In this document: positions 19,401 to 27,440 of the stretch, one piece after another
How the letters are laid out: the number at the start of each line of letters is the position of its first letter
Numbering within the stretch: position 1 is the first letter of the stretch
Origin: CAZPAV01 sp964584755
Lineage (GTDB): Bacteria > Actinomycetota > Acidimicrobiia > Spongiisociales > UBA5794
Direction: 5' to 3'
Length of the DNA stretch: 64,000 nt
NCBI GenBank assembly: GCA_964584755.1
Contig: CAZPAV010000003.1
Location: forward strand, 1 to 64,000
Notes under the pieces: generated by a model
Seen by the model: only the letters and a program-made list of their open reading frames with translations
Databases searched by the model: none
What the model was told of the DNA's origin: nothing
Made by a program: the position numbers and the translations under genes

Positions 19401-19807
19401 GTCTCCTCCCCGGCGACGAGGCGCAGCGGGGCGGTCGGCGAAGGGCTCACCCGCTGGATCACCGCCCGGGTCGAGGCCACCACCACACCGGCCTCTCCGC
19501 CGGCGAGGCGGTGCCGGGCCCGGGAGCGCCGCGCCATCGTCGCGACGTTCGGGGAGACGTGCTCGAAGGGGAGGATCTCCCAGGCGGGGAGGGCGAGAAC
19601 CGCATCCATGAACAGGGCGACGTCCTCGACGAGCTCCTCGGCGTCGCGCTCCCCCGGGACGACGGCGAGGACCGGGCGAGCCGACCGGGTCGCCAGCGCC
19701 GCGACGAACAGGGCGCGCAGCGCCGGAGGGACCGCGACGTCTCCGGGGACGTCCGGGAGCAGGTCACGTTCCCACCGCCGGAGGATCGGAGCGAGCGGGG
19801 CAGGCAC
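16448..19807 (-). CDS. mfd: Transcription-repair coupling factor Mfd
   Basis: The protein has about 1119 residues. In order: a UvrB-homology region (about 30-330), an RNA-polymerase interacting CarD-like domain (about 460-520, LRPGDYVVHHHHGIGRFLG), superfamily 2 helicase motifs with Walker A GDVGFGKT at 610-617 and a DEEQRFG box, and the C-terminal TRCF domain. Mfd displaces stalled RNA polymerase and recruits UvrA. The GTG at 19805-19807 is chosen because the conserved sequence begins shortly after it; the ribosome-binding site is weak, so the start is uncertain by some codons. An Arg-rich linker (about 440-451) precedes the polymerase-binding domain. Confidence 0.95.
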   Translation of the reverse strand: MPAPLAPILRRWERDLLPDVPGDVAVPPALRALFVAALATRSARPVLAVVPGERDAEELVEDVALFMDAVLALPAWEILPFEHVSPNVATMARRSRARHRLAGGEAGVVVASTRAVIQRVSPSPTAPLRLVAGEETPFEELVARLVAAGYGRTDRVEARGEFAVRGGIIDVYPAAGEEPLRLDFWGDILEEIRPFSVTSQRSRGKLPQVELFPAREVRIDDRVAARARTLRDTQRWAAETWERIAEGVSFAGLESWLPWLTDERTVFDELADDVIVVAFDPERLRARAEELRGEEEDLARALAPTWGSGAPEAGDHPALFLPGGLDAMGDRLVTAPPMPRDATTARHEVRSLDATPGDPESVAAAVNRWVARGVDVVVAMDGAPAAERVARLLAEAGSGLPVLDRLDRVRPAILPHGIHRGFVSPRIGVAVVGEREVAGRRRAHRRRRRPRAAAVAAYRDLRPGDYVVHHHHGIGRFLGLVHRDLAGTERDYLLVEYAGGDKLYVPTDQLAAVQRYTGGEQPRLSRMGGSDWAQTRSRARRAAAVVAEEVVALHRRRAAASGHAFPSDTPWQREFEGDFPFEETTDQLRAIAEVKADMESPRPMDRLVFGDVGFGKTEVALRAVFKAVQDGRQAAVLVPTTLLAQQHHATFRERFAPYPVRVEMLSRFLTGAQQRAVLAGLAEGTVDVVIGTHRLLGEDVVFADLGLLVVDEEQRFGVAAKDRLKALRASVDVLTLTATPIPRTLEMALTGIRDVSHIRTPPEDRHPILTYVGPYDERAVSAAIRRELLREGQVFYVHNRVQSIDHAVARLRLLVPDARYAVAHGRMSESRLEQVMYDFWNREYDVLVATTIIESGLDLPQVNTLVVERADRLGLGQLYQLRGRVGRSDQRAYAYLFHPPAERLGDAAYRRLEAIGEFSELGSGFDLALRDLEIRGAGSILSETQSGHIAAVGFDLYTRLVAEAVAELRGGEVAAEAPPEVRIDLPGDAHLPEGYIPGIDARLEAYRRLAAATEADQVEEVRAEWEDRYGDPPASAARLLDVARLRVEALRLGIREVVKAREEIRVAPVALRASQEVRLQRLQPRAVVRGEVLFLPARGLADPARLVAFLRRLWPPETP

Positions 19808-19835
19808 GAGCGTCCAGGGTACCGGTCCGATCCCC

Positions 19836-20816
19836 TCAACCCCTCCCGTCGAGGAGGCCGAGCTCCCGGTACCAGGCGACCGTCCGGACCAAGGTGTCCG
19901 ACAGCGGCGTGTACCTGAGACCGAGCTCTCGGGTCGCCCGACCGCCGTCGAGACGATGGCCGTGCAGCAGGGTCCGGAGCGCGTCGGGACACAGCACCCC
20001 CTCGGGCCGGAGGCGCCCGGCGAGCCACGCCAGCGGCATCCCCGCGGCGACCAGGGACCGGGGCACGACGATGGGCCGGATCTCCCGTCCGGCCGCCTCC
20101 GCCAGCGACGCCACCAGCTCCCGGAGAGACACGCTCGCACCCGAGAGCAGATAGCGGGCGCCGGCGCGGCCGTGGCGGGCCGCCAGGACGTGTCCCCGGA
20201 CGCAGTCGGCCACATCGACGACGGAGACGACCGTGTCGAGGACGAGCGGACGCCGCGTCGTCAGCGCGTAGCGAAGCAGCCGAGCCGACCCACCCACGCG
20301 GCCCGGGCCCTGCACCGAGACGGGGTTGACCACGACGGCCTCGACGTCGAGACGCGGCGCCGCGGCCAGGACTGCCTCCTCGCCGAGACGCTTCGCGCGC
20401 GCGTACCGGGACGGGAACTCGGCCGGAGGGGTCGTCTCGTCGGCCACGACCTCGCGCGGCTCCCCGACCGCCGCGGCCGAGGAGGTGAGCACGAAGCGCG
20501 GCACGCCGGCGGCGGCGGCGGCACGCAGCGCGGCCACCGCGCCACCGACGTTCACCCGATGGAGGGTGGCGAGGTCGCGGGTGCACATCCGGTTCACCCC
20601 GGCGACGTGGAACACGACCTCGCATCCCGCCATCGCCGCGGCCAGCCCGGCCTCGTCGAAGAGGTCGACCTCCACCGCCGTTCCACCCCCGGCCCGGATG
20701 CGCGTCGCGGCGGCGGCGCTCCGCGCCGAGCCACGAACGTGGTGCCCCTCGTCGACGAGGTGCCGCAGGAGGGCGCCTCCGACGAAACCGGAGCCCCCGG
20801 TGAGGAAGGCCCTCAC
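19836..20816 (-). CDS. NAD-dependent epimerase/dehydratase (extended SDR)
   Basis: The protein has 326 residues. A Rossmann nucleotide-binding motif TGGSGFVGGALLRHL lies at the very N-terminus. The catalytic region has a serine in VLTSSAAAVG and the YxxxK motif in SRYARAKRLGEEAV, and a PVSVQGPG element follows. These match the extended short-chain dehydrogenase class acting on nucleotide sugars, sterols or dihydroflavonol-like substrates. The substrate is not predictable. GTG 20816 overlaps the pgsA stop by 4 bp, so the two are translationally coupled. Confidence 0.85.
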   Translation of the reverse strand: MRAFLTGGSGFVGGALLRHLVDEGHHVRGSARSAAAATRIRAGGGTAVEVDLFDEAGLAAAMAGCEVVFHVAGVNRMCTRDLATLHRVNVGGAVAALRAAAAAGVPRFVLTSSAAAVGEPREVVADETTPPAEFPSRYARAKRLGEEAVLAAAPRLDVEAVVVNPVSVQGPGRVGGSARLLRYALTTRRPLVLDTVVSVVDVADCVRGHVLAARHGRAGARYLLSGASVSLRELVASLAEAAGREIRPIVVPRSLVAAGMPLAWLAGRLRPEGVLCPDALRTLLHGHRLDGGRATRELGLRYTPLSDTLVRTVAWYRELGLLDGRG

Positions 20817-21364
20817 CCGCCCCGACCTCGGGCGAAGATCGACCGGAAGCGGGCGAAGTAGTCGCCCGCGGAGACGAGCGTCACGACGACGGCCCCGGCG
20901 ATGGCCCACTGATCGAGACGCCACGGCCCGAGGACGACGTCGAGACGCAGGATCGCCAGGACCACCGCGACGAACTGGATCGTCGCCTTGCTCTTCCCCC
21001 AGATGCTCGGCGGGACGGTCGACTGGTCGAGCGCGGCTACGCCCCGCAGCCCCATCACCGCGAGCTCGCGTCCGACGATGAGGAACGCCGGCCAGGAGGA
21101 GACCGCGTCGACCTCGACGAGGGCGAGGAGCGCGCCCGCCACCAGCACCTTGTCGGCGACGGTGTCGAGGAAGGCGCCGAGCGTCGTCGTGATCCGCCAG
21201 CGGCGGGCGAGGTACCCGTCGGCGAAATCCGTCAGGGCGGCCACGGCGAAGACGGCCGCGGCGACGACGAGGGCCCGGCGGTCCCCTCCGGCACGGAGGA
21301 CGAGCACCATGGCCACCGGCGTCAGCAGCAGCCGGAAGACGGCGAGGAGGTTGGGGATCGACAT
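20813..21364 (-). CDS. pgsA: CDP-alcohol phosphatidyltransferase (PgsA-like)
   Basis: This 183-residue membrane protein has the full CDP-alcohol phosphotransferase signature DG(x2)AR(x8)G(x3)D(x3)D, visible as DGYLARRWR, then G, then FLDTVADK. The start MSIPNLLAVFRLLLTPVA is typical of phosphatidylglycerophosphate synthase, which makes phosphatidylglycerol phosphate from CDP-diacylglycerol and glycerol 3-phosphate. Other members of the family (cardiolipin or phosphatidylinositol-phosphate synthases) cannot be fully excluded. It lies 74 bp downstream of glpK. A TAGCAT element at 21389-21394 could be its own -10 box. Confidence 0.85.
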   Translation of the reverse strand: MSIPNLLAVFRLLLTPVAMVLVLRAGGDRRALVVAAAVFAVAALTDFADGYLARRWRITTTLGAFLDTVADKVLVAGALLALVEVDAVSSWPAFLIVGRELAVMGLRGVAALDQSTVPPSIWGKSKATIQFVAVVLAILRLDVVLGPWRLDQWAIAGAVVVTLVSAGDYFARFRSIFARGRGG

Positions 21365-21438
21365 GCGATGGCTCCGGGTCGTCCCCGGATGCTAGAGGCC
21401 GGGGGATCGGGTGACCCGCGTCGATCCGGGACGCCCCC

Positions 21439-22902
21439 TCAGAGCCACCCGAAGGAGCGTTCCACCGCCTTCCGCCACCCCGCCAGGAGCCGCTCCCGCT
21501 CGGCGACGTCCATCGCCGGCCGGAAACGACGATCCACCGCCCCGTGCCGGCGGAGCTCGTCCAGGTCGGACCACACCCCCACGCCGAGACCCGCGGCGTA
21601 CGCCGCCCCGAGAACGGTCGTCTCCACGATGGTGGGGCGCACGACGGGGACACCCAACACGTCGGCCTGGAACTGCATGAGCAGGTCGTCGACGACCATG
21701 CCGCCGTCCACCTGGAGGCGCTCGAGACGGATCCCGGCGTCCGCCTCCATGGCTTCGAGGACGTCGCGCGTCTGGTACGCCGTCGCCTCGAGGGTCGCCC
21801 GGGCGAGGTGCCCCCTCCCCGCGAAGCGGGTGAGACCGACGATGACCCCCCGGGCGTCCGAGCGCCAGTACGGCGCGAAGAGCCCGGAGAACGCCGGGAC
21901 GAAGTACACCCCACCGTTGTCCGGGACCTCGGCGGCGAGCGCCTCCACCTCCGCGGCGTCGGAGATGAGACCGAGGTTGTCGCGCAGCCACTGCACCGCG
22001 GCCCCGGCGATCGCCACCGAGCCCTCGAGGGCGTACCGCGCCGGTTCCCGCCCACGTCGGTAGGCCACGGTGGTGAGCAGCCCGTGGGTGGAGCGCACCG
22101 GCTCGGTCCCCGTGTTGAGGAGGAGGAAGCACCCCGTTCCGTAGGTGTTCTTGGCGTCGCCCCGGTCGAACCCGGCCTGCCCGAAGAGGGCGGCCTGCTG
22201 ATCGCCGAGCATCCCCGCCAGGGGGACGCCGGCGAGAGGTCCACGGCTCGGCCCCACGACCCCGATCGAGGGGACGATGCGCGGGAGGGCGCCGCGGGGC
22301 ACCCCCATCGTGTCGAGGAGCTCGTCCTCCCAGGTGAGGCTGCGCAGGCCCATGAGCATCGTCCGGGAGGCGTTCGTCACGTCGGTGACGTGCTCGCCGG
22401 TGAGGTGCCAGGCGAGCCACGCGTCGATCGTTCCCAGGGCGACGTCCTGGGGTTCGTGCGCGACCTCTCGCAGGATCCACTCCATCTTCGGTCCCGAGAA
22501 GTAGGTGGCGGGCGGAAGCCCGGTGAGCTCCCGAAAGCGGGCCTCCCCGCCGCCGGCGGCGAGCTCCCGGCATCGGGCGTCGGTGCGCGTGTCCTGCCAC
22601 ACGATGGCGTTCCCCAGCGGCGCCCCCGTCGCGCGAGACCAGGCGACGGTCGTCTCACGCTGGTTCGTGATGCCCACCGCGGCGAGGTCCCCGGCCCGAA
22701 GCCCGCCGCCGGCGAGCGCCTCGACGATCACGGCCTCCGTGTTCTCGAGGATCTCCACCGGATCGTGTTCCACCCATCCCGGACGGGGAGTGATCTGACG
22801 GTGCTCACGCCGGGCCATGGCCACGATGTGTCCCCGCTCGTCGACGACGGCGAACCGGGTGCTCGTCGTTCCCTGGTCGATGGCTCCGACGAGACGGGTC
22901 AC
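21439..22902 (-). CDS. glpK: Glycerol kinase
   Basis: The 487-residue FGGY-family kinase makes glycerol 3-phosphate from glycerol and ATP. The N-terminus LVGAIDQGTTSTRFAVVDE is the phosphate-binding motif. AVGITNQRETTVAW, the substrate-binding WQDTRTD and the C-terminal LQVDGGMVVDDLLMQFQADV (FGGY signature region) are all typical. The GTG start (22900-22902) overlaps the pth stop by 4 bp. Placement just before pgsA makes functional sense, because its product feeds phospholipid synthesis. Confidence 0.96.
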   Translation of the reverse strand: MTRLVGAIDQGTTSTRFAVVDERGHIVAMARREHRQITPRPGWVEHDPVEILENTEAVIVEALAGGGLRAGDLAAVGITNQRETTVAWSRATGAPLGNAIVWQDTRTDARCRELAAGGGEARFRELTGLPPATYFSGPKMEWILREVAHEPQDVALGTIDAWLAWHLTGEHVTDVTNASRTMLMGLRSLTWEDELLDTMGVPRGALPRIVPSIGVVGPSRGPLAGVPLAGMLGDQQAALFGQAGFDRGDAKNTYGTGCFLLLNTGTEPVRSTHGLLTTVAYRRGREPARYALEGSVAIAGAAVQWLRDNLGLISDAAEVEALAAEVPDNGGVYFVPAFSGLFAPYWRSDARGVIVGLTRFAGRGHLARATLEATAYQTRDVLEAMEADAGIRLERLQVDGGMVVDDLLMQFQADVLGVPVVRPTIVETTVLGAAYAAGLGVGVWSDLDELRRHGAVDRRFRPAMDVAERERLLAGWRKAVERSFGWL

Positions 22903-23492
22903 GCCTGCTCCTCCCGGCGACGGTTCACCTCGCCGGCCCGCCGGCGGGCCTCCTCGCCTCCGGCGGTGACGAACGCGGCGACGACGTCGGCGGCGTCGGG
23001 GACGACGAGATCCATCTCGGCACGCTCGGTCCCACGGAAGCGGGAAAGGACGAAGTCGGCGGGGTCCATGCGTCCCGGCGGACGGCCCACCCCGACCTTG
23101 AGACGCCAGAAGTCGGAAGTCCCCAGGGAGCGGACGACGGAGTCCACGCCGTTGTGGCCGCCGGTGCTCCCCCCGTACCGCACCCGCAGCTTGGCGAAGG
23201 GCAGGTCGATGTCGTCGTGGACGACGAGCAGCCGGTCCGGATCGACCCCGTAGTAGCGGAGGAGCGGCGCCACGGCGCGACCGCTCTCGTTCATGAAGGT
23301 GCGTGGCATGGCGACGACCACCCGCACCGCCTCCAGGCGCGTCTCGGCCACGACCGCGGCGATGCGCCCTGGCGCCCGCTTGAAGGTGCCCCCCGACCGG
23401 GAGACGAGGGTCTCGGCGACCTCGCCGCCGACGTTGTGACGGGTGCCCTCGTACCGGGTCCCGGGATTGCGGAGCCCGACGACGAGGCGCAC
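22899..23492 (-). CDS. pth: Peptidyl-tRNA hydrolase
   Basis: The 197-residue protein recycles peptidyl-tRNA released from stalled ribosomes. Family landmarks are VGLRNPGTRYEGTRHNVG (with the catalytic histidine), MPRTFMNESGRAV, VVHDDIDLPFAKLRVR and GGSTGGHNG. The GTG start lies 4 bp after the rplY stop. The rplY-pth pair is a common bacterial arrangement. Confidence 0.96.
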   Translation of the reverse strand: MRLVVGLRNPGTRYEGTRHNVGGEVAETLVSRSGGTFKRAPGRIAAVVAETRLEAVRVVVAMPRTFMNESGRAVAPLLRYYGVDPDRLLVVHDDIDLPFAKLRVRYGGSTGGHNGVDSVVRSLGTSDFWRLKVGVGRPPGRMDPADFVLSRFRGTERAEMDLVVPDAADVVAAFVTAGGEEARRRAGEVNRRREEQA

Positions 23493-23496
23493 GACC

Positions 23497-24150
23497 TCAG
23501 GCCGTCCCGGCGTCGTCCCCCGCCTCTTCCGCCGGTGTCGCCGCGGCCTCCTCGCCGGCCTCCTCCTCCGCCTCCTCCTCCGCCTCGGCGAGGCTGCCGG
23601 CGAGGATGGTGACGAGGGGATGGTCGGGATCGGAGACGTAGACGACGCCCGCCATCTCGGGAAGGTCGCCGACCTTCAGGGCGTCGCCGACGCGCAGCTC
23701 GGCGATGTCGATGGGGATGGCGGTGGGGATCTCGGTGGGGAGGGCGGAGACCGTGACGGTCGTCTCGATGACCTCGACCATCCCGCCCTCCTCGCGCACC
23801 CCGAACGGGGTGCCGATGAACTCGAGGGCCACCTCGGCCTCGATGGGCTCGTCGAGGGAGACCTGGATGAGATCGAGATGGGTGATCACGCCACGCACCG
23901 GGTCCCGTTGCAGCTCTCGCGCCACGGTGAGTACCGGCTGCTCGTCCTCGATCTCGAGGTTGATGACGGCGTTGAGCCCCGCCTCGCCGTGCAGCACGGC
24001 GTGCAGCTCCCGGGCATCGATGGCGACCGGGGTCGACGGGAGGCCACGGCCGTAGACGACCGCCGGAACGAGACCTTCCCGGCGGAGCCGCCGCGCCGGC
24101 CGGCTCCCGGCCGTGACGCGCCGGCGGGCGCGCAACGTCTCCTGCTGCAT
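23497..24150 (-). CDS. rplY: 50S ribosomal protein L25/general stress protein Ctc
   Basis: The protein has 217 residues. The N-terminal L25 domain (about 1-90) binds 5S rRNA, and the longer Ctc/TL5 C-terminal domain is also present (MVEVIETTVTVSALPTEIP ... IAELRVGDALKVGDLP). It ends in a low-complexity acidic tail of Glu and Ala, frequent in actinobacterial L25. ATG 24150 follows a GAGGAG ribosome-binding site. It is the gene before pth; normally prs lies immediately upstream, but here yjbQ and aceK intervene. Confidence 0.95.
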   Translation of the reverse strand: MQQETLRARRRVTAGSRPARRLRREGLVPAVVYGRGLPSTPVAIDARELHAVLHGEAGLNAVINLEIEDEQPVLTVARELQRDPVRGVITHLDLIQVSLDEPIEAEVALEFIGTPFGVREEGGMVEVIETTVTVSALPTEIPTAIPIDIAELRVGDALKVGDLPEMAGVVYVSDPDHPLVTILAGSLAEAEEEAEEEAGEEAAATPAEEAGDDAGTA

Positions 24151-24239
24151 GGTGGGGCTCTCCTCGTGGCGAAGCTGCGGGGAGCGGATTGTACGCGCCG
24201 GCGGCCGGTACCGGCAAAGCCCGGCCCGGGCCGACCGGT

Positions 24240-24647
24240 TCACCCCGACAGGAACCCGAGCTGCACGGAACGCTCCGGATTGTCGGGGTTCGTGTCGACG
24301 AGCACGACGGACTGCCACGTTCCGAGCGTCATACGGCCGGCGACGACCGGGATCGTCAGCGTCGGGGCGAGGAACGCCGGCAGGAGGTGATCGGCGCCGT
24401 GACCCGGTGAACCGTGCCGATGCCGGTAGCGAGAGTCGTCGCGCGGCAGGATCTCCGCCAGCCGGTCGAGGAGGTCCCGGTCGGAGCCGGCTCCGGTCTC
24501 GACGATCGCCAGACCGGCGGTGGCGTGAGGCAGGAAGATCACCACGACGCCATCGCCCCGCCCGGCGACGAACCGGGCCACCTCCGAGGTCAGGTCGACG
24601 ACGGCCGGCACGCCCGGAGTCCGCACGGTGAGGGTGACACGCTCCAT
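24240..24647 (-). CDS. YjbQ/UPF0047 family protein
   Basis: The 135-residue protein matches the secondary thiamine-phosphate synthase enzyme / UPF0047 family. Landmarks are FLPHATAGLAIVETGAGSDR, HGSPGHGADHLLPAFLAPT and LGTWQSVVLVDTN; the histidine cluster is typical. A weak thiamin phosphate synthase activity has been described for family members, but the physiological role is uncertain. The second in-frame ATG (24645-24647) fits the family start (MERVTLTVRTPG). It lies 19 bp downstream of aceK. Confidence 0.88.
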   Translation of the reverse strand: MERVTLTVRTPGVPAVVDLTSEVARFVAGRGDGVVVIFLPHATAGLAIVETGAGSDRDLLDRLAEILPRDDSRYRHRHGSPGHGADHLLPAFLAPTLTIPVVAGRMTLGTWQSVVLVDTNPDNPERSVQLGFLSG

Positions 24648-24666
24648 GGAGGCGACGATACGCCGC

Positions 24667-26385
24667 TCACCACCGGGCCGCACCCTCGGGACGGGTCGCC
24701 GGGTGCAAGGCGAGGCTCCTCCGGTAGGGGTAGATCTCGATCGTCTCCCCGGCGAGGATCCGCGCCTGGACGTGGCGCCAGAACGTCACGTCGTAGAGAT
24801 CCCCGTGATGCGCCTCGAAGACGCGGCGCAGCTCACCGCCGACCCCGAGGAACCTCCGGAGCTCCTCGGGGAAGACGTCCCCGTCGGCCACCCCGAACCA
24901 GGGCTCGGCCGCCAGCTCCTGTGCCGGATCCTCCGGCTCGGGCAGGCGTCGGAACCGGCACTCGCCGAGGAGGCGAAGCTCGTCGTAGTCGTAGAACACC
25001 ACCCGGCCCCGTCCGGTGACGCCGAAGTTCTTCACGAGCATGTCGCCGGGGAAGATGTTCGTGGCGGCGAGGTTCTTGATGGCCGATCCGTAGTCGACGA
25101 TGGCCGCCGCGGCGGCGTCCGGCGGCGCCGAGCGCAGGTAGAGGTCGAGGGGGGTCACCCGGCGTTCCAGGTAGACGTGGTGCAGGACGACGTCGCGTCC
25201 GTCCACCTCCACGTTCCGGGCGGCCTCGGCGAGGAGCTGTTCGAGGAGGGCGGGGGCGAACCGGTCCACGGGGAACCGGAGGTGCTCGAACTCCTGGGCG
25301 TCGACGAGCCTGCCGGCACGATCGTGGCGGGACACGATGCGGTACTTGGCGCGCACCTCCGCGGGGGTGACGTGCTTCTGGGGTGGGAACCGGTCCCGGA
25401 TCACCTTGAAGACGACGTCGTACCCGGGGAGCGTGAACACGATCATGACGAGTCCCGGGGTTCCCGGGGCGGGAACGAAACGATCGTCGGTGGTGGTCAC
25501 GTGCCGGACGAGGTCGCGGTACCGCTCCGTCTTGCCGTGCTTGGGATGACCGATGGCGGTGTAGAGCTCGGCGACGGGCCGGTGGGGCAGGAGGTCGTGG
25601 AGGAACCGGACGAGCGCGGCCGGCTCCCGTGTGTCGACGTGGAAGGCGGCCCGCGTGTACGAGAAGAGGATGGAGACGTCCTCCACGTCGCCGAGGACCG
25701 CGCCGAGGACGAGCCCACCGCGGAGGTGGTGGACCGCGAGCACGAGCGGAACGCTGGCTCCCCCCGACCGCATCCGCGCCACGAGATACGCCCCCTGGCC
25801 GCGGTAGAAGACACGATCGACGACGTCGACGCGCTGCGGCGGACAGGCGAGGCCCCGGCGGGAGAGGGCGGCGTCGACGGCACGCGCCGCCGCCTCGAGA
25901 TCGCCCCGCCGGTCCCGCCAGGAGGCCTGGAACCGTCCGTGACGCATGAGCTCGTCGACGAGCCCCCGGCTCGAGACGGGGAGGTGGATGCTGCGCACGA
26001 CCCGCTCCGGGGCCACCGGCACCGGATCGGGATCGACGAACTCGACCTCGGGGTCGACACCTCGGGTGTGGAACACCCGCCTGGTCACCGAGTTGAAGTA
26101 CGTCTCGGCGATCTCCAGGTCGCGCCGGTCGGCGACGAGCTTCCGGTACTCACGACGGGCCGGGCCCCAGATGCGCCGGTCGCGATGCCGGTCCCCGAGG
26201 AGGCGTCCCACCGTGGCGACGGCCGCGGCGACCGTCTCCTCGTAGACGTCGAGTCGCTCCGTGGCGTCCCGCGCCATGCCGTGCCAGTCGCGAGCCTCGA
26301 ACCGGGCCTCGGCGCGGCCGGTGACCGAGTCGAACCGCCGGCGGTAGGCGAGGAAACCCGACCGAACGGCGTGCGCGGTCCGCAA
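24667..26385 (-). CDS. aceK: Isocitrate dehydrogenase kinase/phosphatase AceK
   Basis: The protein has about 572 residues, the usual AceK length. The kinase/phosphatase ATP-binding segment reads APGTPGLVMIVFTLPGYDVV (about 306-325) with the following lysine in FKVIRDRFPPQK (about 326-337). The downstream catalytic region has IKNLAATNIFPGDMLVKNFG and VVFYDYDEL. AceK phosphorylates and dephosphorylates isocitrate dehydrogenase to steer carbon into the glyoxylate bypass. It is mainly known from proteobacteria, where it sits with aceA and aceB; neither is here. It is inserted between prs and yjbQ-rplY-pth. The start is uncertain: TTG at 26383-26385 is the best in-frame candidate, with a purine-rich GGGAGGGG further upstream than ideal. 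Confidence 0.92.
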   Translation of the reverse strand: MRTAHAVRSGFLAYRRRFDSVTGRAEARFEARDWHGMARDATERLDVYEETVAAAVATVGRLLGDRHRDRRIWGPARREYRKLVADRRDLEIAETYFNSVTRRVFHTRGVDPEVEFVDPDPVPVAPERVVRSIHLPVSSRGLVDELMRHGRFQASWRDRRGDLEAAARAVDAALSRRGLACPPQRVDVVDRVFYRGQGAYLVARMRSGGASVPLVLAVHHLRGGLVLGAVLGDVEDVSILFSYTRAAFHVDTREPAALVRFLHDLLPHRPVAELYTAIGHPKHGKTERYRDLVRHVTTTDDRFVPAPGTPGLVMIVFTLPGYDVVFKVIRDRFPPQKHVTPAEVRAKYRIVSRHDRAGRLVDAQEFEHLRFPVDRFAPALLEQLLAEAARNVEVDGRDVVLHHVYLERRVTPLDLYLRSAPPDAAAAAIVDYGSAIKNLAATNIFPGDMLVKNFGVTGRGRVVFYDYDELRLLGECRFRRLPEPEDPAQELAAEPWFGVADGDVFPEELRRFLGVGGELRRVFEAHHGDLYDVTFWRHVQARILAGETIEIYPYRRSLALHPATRPEGAARW

Positions 26386-26465
26386 CGCCAGGTGATGCTC
26401 GGTGGAGGCCCCTCCCGTCCCGGACCCCCGGGAGGCTCCCCCGACGCGCCTCGCCGGGAGGCGCC

Positions 26466-27440
26466 TCAGGTGTTCTCCCCCTTGAAGATGGCACTCACCG
26501 ACGCGTCCGTGAAGATGGCGTCGATGACCCCGGCGAGCACCGGGCCGATGGAGAGGACGGTGAGGTTGTCGAGGCGGGTGGCGTCCTCGGGAACCGGGAG
26601 GGTGTTCGTGATGACGACCTCCTGGATGGGCGCGTTCTTCAACCGGTCGATGGCCGGGGAGGAGAGCACGCCGTGGGTGGAGACGACCCGGACGCTCAGC
26701 GCCCCCCGTTCCATGAGCAGCTCGGCGGCGGCGGTGACGGTGCCTGCGGTGTCGATCATGTCGTCGACGATGATGCAGTGCCGGCCCTCGACCTCACCGA
26801 CCACCTCGAGGGCGGCGACCTCGTTGCGGACGTCGATGCGGCGCCGCTTGTGGACGAAGGCGACGAGACCACCGAGGTGCCCCGCGTAGCGGGAGGCGAG
26901 CTTCACCCGTCCCGAGTCGGGCGAGACGATCGTCGTCGGACCGTCGATGATGCCCGAGAGGTAGTCGACGAAGATGTGGAGTGCGGTGAGGTGGTCGAAG
27001 GGGACGTCGGTGAACCCCTGGATCTGCCCGGTGTGGAGGTCCACCGAGGCGACCCGGTCGGCCCCGGCCGTGACGAAGAGGTCGCCCATGAGCCGGGCCG
27101 AGATGGGCTCCCGGGGCCGGCCCTTCTTGTCCTGCCGGGCGTAGCCGTAGAAGGGGACGACGGCGGTGATCCGCTTGGCCGACGCCCGCTTCAGGGCGTC
27201 GATCATGATGAGCTGCTCCATGATGTGGAAGTTGATGGGGCGGGAGTGGCTCTGGATGACGAAGCAGTCCGCACCCCGCACGCTCTCGGTGTAGTGGATG
27301 TAGATCTCGCCGTTGGCGAAGACGGAGCGCTCGACGTTCCCGAGCCGGATTCCGAGGATCCGAGCCACCTCCTCGGCGAGAGGTTCGTTCGCCGAACCCG
27401 AGAAGACCATGAGCCGCTTCCGGCTCGGCAGCTCCATCAT
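26466..27440 (-). CDS. prs: Ribose-phosphate pyrophosphokinase
   Basis: The 324-residue protein makes PRPP from ribose 5-phosphate and ATP for purine, pyrimidine, His and Trp synthesis. Signatures include VFSGSANEPLAEEVA, FANGEIYIHYTESVRG, FYGYARQDKKGRPREPISA, the metal-binding DLHTGQIQGFTDVPFDHL and the PRPP loop CIIVDDMIDTAGTV. The start codon overlaps the glmU stop by 4 bp. This glmU-prs pairing is standard in Gram-positive bacteria. Confidence 0.97.
   Translation of the reverse strand: MMELPSRKRLMVFSGSANEPLAEEVARILGIRLGNVERSVFANGEIYIHYTESVRGADCFVIQSHSRPINFHIMEQLIMIDALKRASAKRITAVVPFYGYARQDKKGRPREPISARLMGDLFVTAGADRVASVDLHTGQIQGFTDVPFDHLTALHIFVDYLSGIIDGPTTIVSPDSGRVKLASRYAGHLGGLVAFVHKRRRIDVRNEVAALEVVGEVEGRHCIIVDDMIDTAGTVTAAAELLMERGALSVRVVSTHGVLSSPAIDRLKNAPIQEVVITNTLPVPEDATRLDNLTVLSIGPVLAGVIDAIFTDASVSAIFKGENT

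Noticed and set aside
16316..19918. 1200-codon plus-strand frame over mfd
   Set aside because: Antisense shadow of mfd; low complexity, no motifs, no ribosome-binding site.
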